From assembly GCA_900766575.1 (NCBI GenBank), contig CAAFVW010000121.1, positions 1 to 10,646 on the forward strand: DNA of 10,646 nucleotides, in the 5' to 3' direction. Each line of letters opens with the position of its first letter. Position 1 is the first letter of the stretch. A model generated the notes under the pieces. The model did no database searches. It worked only from the letters and a program-made list of their open reading frames with translations, and had not been told where the DNA came from. The stretch comes from Lachnospiraceae bacterium. GTDB taxonomy: Bacteria; Bacillota; Clostridia; Lachnospirales; Lachnospiraceae. A program made the position numbers and the translations under genes. Shown here one piece after another: positions 6,501 to 10,646 of the stretch.

Positions 6501-6963
6501 ATACGCAACTGTCTCCAGGGAGAATGTGGAAGAAAGTTCCCAGATATTTTCCAATATGATGGCACCGATGGTCGGTATGCTGTCAGCCGTTTCCGCGTTG
6601 ATCTTCATGATCGTTATGTACCTGATGATAAAGGTGATGATCGACCGTTCTGCTTTTTCCATTTCTCTCATGAAGGTATTCGGTTACCGCAAAGGAGAGA
6701 TCCGGAAACTTTATCTGGACGGCAATTTCTATGTGATCGCGCTGGGAGCATTGATCTGTGTGCCGGCGGCAAAATGGGGGATGGATCTGATCTATCCGTA
6801 CTGTATTTCCAACGTAGCTATCGGTATGGAGTTACAGTACACTCCGCAGTTGTACGGTATGATCTACGGCGGTATCCTGCTCTGCTATCTGGCGATCAAT
6901 TTCCTGCTGGTGGGGAGACTGCACAAGCTGGTGCCTGCGGAAGTATTGAAAAACAGAGAATAG
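3586..6963 (+). CDS. FtsX/MacB-type ABC permease with long repeat-bearing extracellular domain
   Basis: This 1125-residue protein has eight predicted membrane segments in two FtsX-like halves. TM1 is at about 20-40, then a large outside region (41-625), then TM2-4 at 629-651, 673-697 and 726-748. The second half has TM5 at 797-820, an outside domain (about 821-990), and TM6-8 at 994-1017, 1048-1065 and 1089-1111. It is a fused pseudo-dimer, so one chain could pair with an ATPase dimer. Residues 60-230 look like a MacB-type core domain. Residues 250-590 are predicted helical and coiled, rich in DGV-ELADG patterns as in YhgE/Pip-like proteins, and contain three repeats. The start at 3586 follows GGAGG (3572-3576) by 9 bases, one base after the ATPase stop; the in-frame ATG at 3544 lies inside the ATPase gene. 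FtsX-type systems usually export, or transmit force across the membrane, rather than import. Substrate unknown; TetR and Fur-like control suggest efflux linked to iron or heme. Confidence 0.92.
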   Translation: MQRILSKRVLRDIRENLLRYLALFFLVALVMYMVVAIVGAAETIIHGTEESGKLHHREDGQFGVFVPLTDSEIAQITEAGVTLQRDFSLDFHLGQSTLRIYQTREAIDLFVPAEGKEFPSQGEILMEQHYAEKHELQLGDTVPVGGRDFIVAGIGSTPDYDASYEKTSDTTVDSNLFGLGFVTAEDYEKLEEDGQNFRTEDYTYTYLLNDAMTDQELKELLQSFVLDRSKVTDTYFLEMLADAEETKNDIQDGIQELLDGVNELADGVDELAEHNADLTDAADTLFEAMLEQINDSLKSTGVEVTLTSANYEQQLNAMIANPHAYTASIRQDLQDTKKSLEELQEFKAGVKSYTDGVNAASAGGGALVSGMSKITENSAALNQGADAIFNAILGMVNEQLQTQFGAVGIPFSGLTADDYGEQLEQLSAVLTQMGASQTAAQLSAVKGQLDTVVQFRDGVKAYTAGVGEAAGGSQELFQGLSVLYTAGEPVVSGTDAVVEAVMDMVEAQLAESDMDVELTAENYKDELDRLMAEGSSVDATLRDSLKEAKDTLADLEDFREGIIDYTDAVNEIADGSKELRDGVQELQDEANDMIDEYFAFDIDNLTQFLVAGDNPRIDAAAGDVLLNKLAGILSGVILMVMFTYVISVFVVHSIEKESSVIGALYALGVTRGQLLFHYLLNPMLISFLGGAVGCAFGFSQYGTGWQMEDSLTYYSLPPMNIVTPGYLLVYSLVMPPVIAALINSLIISKKLKRTALSLLRNEQTAGRAGKIRDMNLGNMKFTHRFQIRQLLRELRSAVAVVIGMFICLLILILSINTYVLCKNFGEACLEETKYEYMYTYKYPTEEVPEGGTPAYVETLKKEAYGYNLDVTVLGIDEDNPYFPIETGKKKNEIVISSAAARKFGVKVGEKLVLSDEVGERDYAFTVKDIVKFSSGIYVFMDRDAMQELFDQDEDYYNVVFADHALDIDNGRLYATVSRENVEESSQIFSNMMAPMVGMLSAVSALIFMIVMYLMIKVMIDRSAFSISLMKVFGYRKGEIRKLYLDGNFYVIALGALICVPAAKWGMDLIYPYCISNVAIGMELQYTPQLYGMIYGGILLCYLAINFLLVGRLHKLVPAEVLKNRE
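4411..5343 (+). repeat. Three diverged tandem repeats of 103-109 residues in the permease outside domain
   Basis: Units begin at residues 276, 379 and 488 of the permease. Each starts with a helix of the type ADLTDAADTLFEAMLEQIN, AALNQGADAIFNAILGMVN or EPVVSGTDAVVEAVMDMVE. Each continues with a beta-like stretch and (T/L)(S/T)A(N/D/E)(N/D)Y, and ends with EFKAGVKSYTDGVNAA, QFRDGVKAYTAGVGEA or DFREGIIDYTDAVNEI. A half unit (DAEETKNDIQDGIQELLDGV) precedes the first. The repeats are visible at protein level but not as direct DNA repeats, so the duplication is old. Confidence 0.8.
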
Positions 6964-6973
6964 AATTCATACA

Positions 6974-7002
6974 TTGAATGTTAAAAGAAAATATGATAAA
7001 AT
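6974..7002 (+). promoter_or_regulatory. Promoter of pyrE
   Basis: TTGAAT (6974-6979), 17 bases, then TAAAAT (6997-7002), with a TG one base upstream of the -10 (extended -10). It starts 11 bases after the permease stop. No terminator separates the permease from it, so some read-through from the ABC operon is possible. The leader of about 43 bases is too short for a PyrR attenuator. Confidence 0.75.
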
Positions 7003-7051
7003 ATAGGGCAGAACTTGCAGAAATATAGAATTTATGGAGGTTTTGTATAGA

Positions 7052-7729
7052 ATGGAACAGTACAAAGAGCAGTTTATCGAGTTCATGGTAGATTGTCAGG
7101 CATTGAAGTTTGGCGAATTTACATTAAAGAGCGGCAGAAAGTCCCCTTTCTTTATGAATGCGGGTGCTTATGTAACCGGTTCGCAGCTGATGAAGCTGGG
7201 AGAAAGTTATGCAAAGGCAATTCATGATGTGTACGGTGATGATTTTGATGTGCTGTTCGGACCGGCCTATAAAGGCATTCCCATCAGTGTTGTAACCGCC
7301 GTAGCATACAGCAGATTATATGGCAAAGAGGTTCGTTACTGCTCTGACCGTAAGGAAGAGAAGGATCATGGCGCAGATAAGGGAAGTTTTCTGGGAAGTA
7401 CTCTGAAGGATGGTGACAGGGTCGTTATGATCGAAGATGTTACCACTTCCGGCAAGTCTATGGAAGAGACAGTGCCCAAGGTAAGAGGGGCTGCCAATGT
7501 AGAAATCGTTGGTCTGATGGTATCCCTGAACCGTATGGAAAAAGGACTGGGCGGCAAGGTGAGCGCTCTGGAAGAGATTAAGGAAAAGTACGGTTTTGAT
7601 GCCCATGCCATCGTAACCATGCAGGATGTCATTGACCATTTGTACAACAAGCCTTACAAGGGAACGGTATATATCGACGATACCCTGAAGAAGGCTATTG
7701 ACGAATATTACGCAGTATATGGTGCCTGA
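7052..7729 (+). CDS. pyrE: Orotate phosphoribosyltransferase
   Basis: The enzyme joins orotate and PRPP to form orotidine 5'-phosphate, the fifth step of UMP synthesis, in the cytoplasm. The 225-residue length fits the long PyrE type (E. coli-like). Visible motifs are FTLKSGRKSPFFMNAG (23-38, orotate and PRPP contacts), the flexible catalytic loop RKEEKDHG (100-107), and the PRPP-binding signature VVMIEDVTTSGKS (124-136). Translation probably begins at 7052, after GGAGG at 7036-7040; the in-frame ATG at 7034 overlaps that site and would add MEVLYR before the conserved start. The gene stands apart from other pyrimidine genes, behind its own promoter, with two small membrane-protein genes downstream on the same strand. 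Confidence 0.97.
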   Translation: MEQYKEQFIEFMVDCQALKFGEFTLKSGRKSPFFMNAGAYVTGSQLMKLGESYAKAIHDVYGDDFDVLFGPAYKGIPISVVTAVAYSRLYGKEVRYCSDRKEEKDHGADKGSFLGSTLKDGDRVVMIEDVTTSGKSMEETVPKVRGAANVEIVGLMVSLNRMEKGLGGKVSALEEIKEKYGFDAHAIVTMQDVIDHLYNKPYKGTVYIDDTLKKAIDEYYAVYGA

Positions 7730-7783
7730 AGAGAGCAGACAGAAGCAACGGATTCGGGAAAAAGAAAAAGGCAGGAGGATTCC

Positions 7784-7936
7784 ATGGACGAGAAAATCTA
7801 CAAGATCATGCGTGGTGCGGGTGCACTCAATATTGTATTGGGAGTGATCTCCCTGGTGGTAGGAATTGCCGCAGGTGTGCTGCTGATCATCAGCGGCGGC
7901 AAGCTGATCTCCGGCAAATCACGTATTCTGTTCTGA
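7784..7936 (+). CDS. Small single-span membrane protein, 50 aa
   Basis: This short gene is easily missed. AGGAGG (7773-7778) lies 5 bases before the ATG. The product begins with a charged stretch (MDEKIYKIMRGAG), has one hydrophobic segment at about residues 15-37 rich in V, I, L and G, and ends with the basic tail GGKLISGKSRILF. The positive tail suggests that end stays in the cytoplasm, though the N-terminus is also basic. It lies 54 bases after pyrE with no terminator between, so it is probably co-transcribed. Function unknown; the good ribosome binding site and the coherent hydrophobic segment argue that it is real. Confidence 0.72.
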   Translation: MDEKIYKIMRGAGALNIVLGVISLVVGIAAGVLLIISGGKLISGKSRILF

Positions 7937-7975
7937 TTACAAATGAGAAGGAAGGCGTCAGATGGCGCACAGATT

Positions 7976-8004
7976 GGGCATTTCCATACAGGAAGTGCCC
8001 TTTT
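7976..8004 (+). terminator. Terminator-like hairpin after the 50-aa gene
   Basis: GGGCATTTCC (7976-7985) pairs with GGAAGTGCCC (7991-8000) through ten pairs including one G-U, around a 5-base ATACA loop, followed by TTTT. The T-run is short, so termination may be partial. It lies inside the longest possible reading frame of the next gene, which is why I start that gene further on. Confidence 0.6.
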
Positions 8005-8030
8005 CGGGTTCCATGGGAGACAAAATTATT

Positions 8031-8348
8031 ATGCGGAAAAAGAACTACATTTTTACAAATAAAAAGCATTCGGATAAAGCAATCATGTCTACCATTCTGG
8101 GGGGCATCAGTCTGGCGTCCCTGGGAATCGTGACGTACCTGTCCTACCGTCAGGGCGGGGTGATGCACGGCGGATATGGTGTCACTGGGGTGCTGGCCAC
8201 CATCTATTCTCTGATTGGTCTGGTTCTGGGAATCCTGACACTCAGAGACAAGGATATTTACCGGATATTTCCTGTGCTTGGGACGATACTGAATGTTGCA
8301 TCCCTGGGCGGGATCAGCTTTTTGCTGTATCTGGGAAGCCGGTTGTAA
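8031..8348 (+). CDS. Small integral membrane protein, possibly DUF6142-like, 105 aa
   Basis: The protein has a basic N-terminus (MRKKNYIFTNKKHSDK) and then three hydrophobic segments: about 19-37 (IMSTILGGISLASLGIVTYL), 48-68 and 80-101. YIFTNKKHS followed by IMSTILGGISL recalls small Lachnospiraceae membrane proteins annotated as DUF6142; I hold that from memory and cannot verify it here. Two starts are possible. The ATG at 7962 has a fair site (GAAGGAAGG, 7947-7955), but its 23 extra residues would be encoded across a terminator-like hairpin (7976-8004) and precede what looks like the conserved start. The ATG at 8031 has GGGAGA 10 bases upstream. I prefer 8031. Function unknown. It is followed 25 bases later by the peptidase gene. 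Confidence 0.72.
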   Translation: MRKKNYIFTNKKHSDKAIMSTILGGISLASLGIVTYLSYRQGGVMHGGYGVTGVLATIYSLIGLVLGILTLRDKDIYRIFPVLGTILNVASLGGISFLLYLGSRL

Positions 8349-8373
8349 GTGTGAATAAGGAGTAAACGGATAT

Positions 8374-10476
8374 ATGGAAGAAAGAGAACTTTTACTGGAA
8401 CGTCTGGAACTGGCGTTAGGCCGAATCCGGGAGATCCCCGGGGAAGACTGGCAGGGGGAAGAATCGCAGCCCTGGAAAGAATATTTTACCACGGTAGCAA
8501 AGTTTTTATTGCTGATCGAGGACAACAGACAGTTCCTGGAACAGGGAGGACTGGAGACGGCTTTTCTGGAAGAATTGCAGCAGCGCAATCATGCCCTGTA
8601 CGAAGATATTCTGCCGGAAAATTATAAGAACAGCTTTGCCAATCCCACAGTGGCGGTGAAACGTCTGGGAGAAGAATTCGGTGCACTGGCCTCTTTTTTG
8701 TATACAGAGATGCGGAGCCTGATCGGATTTACCTACGAGGGAAGGCTTTCGGAACTGGTGATCCGGATGGAATTGTTCTCGGAGATATATGCGACATTTA
8801 TCTACGAGCAGCAGGAGAACCACAGACTGCCGTCTTATGAATCCATCCGGGAGATTCTCTATTGGTTTGTCAGTGATTATGCGGACGTGGCAGCGGAGCA
8901 AAGAGTGCGGGAGCTGGTAGACCCGGAGAATAATTTCGCGGCAAATATCCTCCGGACGGCGGATCTGAACGACCTGCGTTATCTCTATGCCTATGGGGAA
9001 TATGTGGGAGAAAATGAACTGGCAATGGCGGGATTTTTGAATTCTCTGCCGGAGGAGACGATTCATACCATGGCGGATACTTATACAGAAGGGTATCGCA
9101 TTGGTTTTGAAGTGACCGGCAAGGATCTGTCGAAAAAGAAGACGGTGGATGTCCGTTACCAGCTGGGATTTGAGCGCATGATGCGAAGAAGCCTGGAGAA
9201 TTTTGAAAAAATGGGACTGCAGCCCGTAATCTATCGCGCGGCAGCCAGTATTTTATACAATCCTTCTATTTATAAGAACGGCTTCTACAGTGTCAGCCCT
9301 AACAGACAGTATGAGTTCGACCACAAGGATGACAAAGCCCTGTTTTTAGATAAAATGTATTGCAGCCGGAAATTGGAAGTGATGCATACCGCCTTTGAAA
9401 AATATAAGACGGAGGCAAGAGGATATGCGGGACCGGCTGTGGTGGAAACATTTGGCGAGCGGGATTTTGCACCGGTGAACAAAGCGGAAGCCATAAAAAT
9501 GACCGATGAACAGAGCGCGCTTATGGTGGAACACCGTACCCAGATGGGACAGCTGCAGCGGCAGTACATTATAGAAGAGGAAAGAAGCTTTACGATCATC
9601 GCATTCCCGATTCCTGAGGTTGGCGACTGCTTTGAGGAGCTGTTCCGGGAGACCATCCGGATCAATACCCTGGATTACAAAAAATATCAGAGAATCCAGC
9701 AGACCATCATTGATGCCCTGGATCAGGCGGATCATTGTGAGGTCAAGGGAGGTAACGGCAATCACACGGATATTACGGTGAATTTGTGGAAGCTGAAGGA
9801 CTCTTCCCGCGAGACCATTTTTGAAAATTGTGTGGCAGATGTGAATATACCCGTGGGAGAAGTATTTACCTCGCCGGTACTGGAAGGAACGAATGGTGTA
9901 CTCCATGTGACCAGGGTATTTTTAAACGGTCTGGAATATAAGGATCTGGAGATCCGGTTTGAAAACGGAAGAATCAAAGATTACAACTGTGCCAATTTTA
10001 CAGCAGAGGAAGAGAACAAAGCATTCATTAAGGAGAATATTCTGTTCCGTCATAAGACACTGCCACTGGGAGAATTTGCCATTGGCACCAATACCACTGC
10101 TTACGTAGCAGCAAAACGACTGGGGGTGGAGGCGAAGATGCCGATCCTGATCGCGGAGAAGATGGGGCCGCATTTTGCTGTGGGCGATACCTGCTATTCC
10201 CACGCGGAAGAGGTAAAGGTATACAATCCTGACGGCAAAGAGATCGTGGCCAGAGAGAATGAAGTGGCGGCACTGCGGACGGTGAATCCTGCCAGAGCTT
10301 ATTTTAACTGTCATACGGATATTACGATTCCTTATGATGAACTGGCGTTTCTTACAGCGGTGAAAAAAGACGGCGGACGAATCGACATTATCCGGAACGG
10401 AAGATTTGTTCTTCCCGGAACGGAGGAACTGAACGAGCCACTGGAAGAACTTGATTTGAACATAAGTAGAGCATAA
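8374..10476 (+). CDS. M29-family (aminopeptidase T-like) metallopeptidase, 700 aa
   Basis: The C-terminal half carries the M29 pattern of two-metal aminopeptidases (AmpS/AmpT): GNHTDITVNL (462-470 region), NIPVGEVFTSP with Glu496, LGEFAIGTN with Glu567, PHFAVGD with His600, and CHTDITIP with His647 and Asp649. Those five residues occupy the order of the family's metal ligands, so the enzyme is probably active in removing N-terminal residues from peptides in the cytoplasm. There is no signal peptide. Usual M29 enzymes have about 410 residues; this one has roughly 300 more at the N-terminus, helical and acidic, without a family I recognise. AAGGAG (8357-8362) lies 11 bases before the ATG. The gene follows the small membrane protein by 25 bases and may be co-transcribed with it. 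No terminator is visible after it. Confidence 0.88.
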   Translation: MEERELLLERLELALGRIREIPGEDWQGEESQPWKEYFTTVAKFLLLIEDNRQFLEQGGLETAFLEELQQRNHALYEDILPENYKNSFANPTVAVKRLGEEFGALASFLYTEMRSLIGFTYEGRLSELVIRMELFSEIYATFIYEQQENHRLPSYESIREILYWFVSDYADVAAEQRVRELVDPENNFAANILRTADLNDLRYLYAYGEYVGENELAMAGFLNSLPEETIHTMADTYTEGYRIGFEVTGKDLSKKKTVDVRYQLGFERMMRRSLENFEKMGLQPVIYRAAASILYNPSIYKNGFYSVSPNRQYEFDHKDDKALFLDKMYCSRKLEVMHTAFEKYKTEARGYAGPAVVETFGERDFAPVNKAEAIKMTDEQSALMVEHRTQMGQLQRQYIIEEERSFTIIAFPIPEVGDCFEELFRETIRINTLDYKKYQRIQQTIIDALDQADHCEVKGGNGNHTDITVNLWKLKDSSRETIFENCVADVNIPVGEVFTSPVLEGTNGVLHVTRVFLNGLEYKDLEIRFENGRIKDYNCANFTAEEENKAFIKENILFRHKTLPLGEFAIGTNTTAYVAAKRLGVEAKMPILIAEKMGPHFAVGDTCYSHAEEVKVYNPDGKEIVARENEVAALRTVNPARAYFNCHTDITIPYDELAFLTAVKKDGGRIDIIRNGRFVLPGTEELNEPLEELDLNISRA

Positions 10477-10499
10477 GATTTCATAAAACCATTGCATCA

Positions 10500-10530
10500 T
10501 TGAAAAGATTTTAGTAAGATAAAATATATA
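10500..10530 (+). promoter_or_regulatory. Possible purE promoter (A+T-rich)
   Basis: TTGAAA (10500-10505) precedes an A+T-rich run containing AATATA (10523-10528, spacing 17) and TATATA (10525-10530, spacing 19). A second TAAAAT lies at 10535-10540 without a convincing -35. Several overlapping choices are possible and none is clean. Confidence 0.4.
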
Positions 10531-10538
10531 TGGATAAA

Positions 10539-10553
10539 ATCGGTGCAACCGAT
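10539..10553. promoter_or_regulatory. Short palindrome in the purE leader
   Basis: ATCGGT-GCA-ACCGAT has perfect 6-bp arms and ends 4 bases before the purE ribosome binding site. It could be an operator or a small hairpin next to the ribosome binding site. No T-run follows, so it is not a terminator. Confidence 0.35.
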
Positions 10554-10569
10554 ACATGAGGAGGACATT

Positions 10570-10646
10570 ATGGCAAATACAGAGAATTGCCCTAAGGTTG
10601 GCATTGTAATGGGTAGTGATTCCGATATGCCTGTGATGGCGAAAGC
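10570..10646 (+). CDS. purE: N5-carboxyaminoimidazole ribonucleotide mutase, PurE (3' truncated)
   Basis: Only the first 25 codons are present. After a short leader (MANTENCPK) comes VGIVMGSDSDMPVM, the highly conserved N-terminal signature of class I PurE, with the GSDSD loop that contacts the substrate. The enzyme moves the carboxylate of N5-CAIR to carbon 4 in purine synthesis. GAGGAGG (10558-10564) lies 5 bases before the ATG. The rest of the gene, and any purK or purC after it, is outside the window. Confidence 0.93.
   Translation, partial: MANTENCPKVGIVMGSDSDMPVMAK

Noticed and set aside
6965..6981. Short palindromes ATTCA-N5-TGAAT and ACATT-G-AATGT just after the permease
   Set aside because: Five-base arms in A+T-rich sequence are expected by chance, there is no T-run to make a terminator, and the pyrE -35 box lies there.
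7003..7051. PyrR attenuator or other riboswitch before pyrE
   Set aside because: The leader is only about 43 bases and has no antiterminator/terminator pair.
7890..8588. Minus-strand open frame of 232 codons
   Set aside because: It is antisense to the small membrane protein and the start of the peptidase, has serine-, cysteine- and histidine-rich low-quality composition, and has no ribosome binding site I can support.
9922..10557. Minus-strand open frames of 211 and 186 codons antisense to the peptidase
   Set aside because: The plus-strand frame carries conserved M29 metal-ligand motifs; the antisense translations are phenylalanine-, histidine- and cysteine-rich with no domain signal.
10477..10569. 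Purine riboswitch before purE
   Set aside because: The intergenic region is 93 bases of A+T-rich sequence; I see no three-way junction pattern and no terminator.
1..10646. CRISPR array, insertion sequence, attachment sites, tRNA or rRNA
   Set aside because: No regularly spaced direct repeats, transposase-like product, flanking inverted repeats with target duplication, or RNA gene structure was seen.

Overview
The window looks like a chromosomal segment from an anaerobic Clostridia, most likely Lachnospiraceae. The evidence is strong AGGAGG-type ribosome binding sites, moderate GC, sigma-A-type promoters, several small proteins of a kind common in that family, and single housekeeping genes (pyrE, purE) scattered among hypothetical genes. 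This assignment is an inference from style, not from a database match. I saw no rRNA, tRNA, CRISPR array, insertion sequence or phage gene.

Layout. Bases 1-1181: the 3' end of a large protein of unknown function, overlapped by a small zinc-ribbon gene, ending in a strong bidirectional terminator. Bases 1218-1954: a 95-aa hypothetical gene on the minus strand and a 92-aa coiled-coil gene on the plus strand, fired from back-to-back promoters. Bases 1979-6963: the most interesting block, comprising a TetR-family regulator, an ABC ATPase and a 1125-aa FtsX/MacB-type permease. The permease carries about three diverged repeats of roughly 105 residues in its outside domain. Bases 6974-8348: pyrE with its own promoter, a 50-aa membrane peptide, and a small multi-TM membrane protein. 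Bases 8374-10476: a 700-aa M29-type (aminopeptidase T-like) metallopeptidase with a long N-terminal extension. Bases 10570-10646: the start of purE.

How it works together. Near-identical 17-bp palindromes (ACATAACGATGTTATGT and ACATAACAGTGTTATGC) sit on the tetR promoter and on the transporter promoter. The regulator therefore probably represses both itself and the transporter. Directly abutting the second palindrome is a sequence matching the classical Fur box at 17 of 19 positions, so the transporter appears to be under double control by its TetR protein and by iron through a Fur-family protein. This suggests a link between the exporter-like ABC system and iron or heme; the substrate cannot be read from the sequence. 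The remaining genes are mostly housekeeping (UMP and purine synthesis, peptide turnover) or small hypotheticals.
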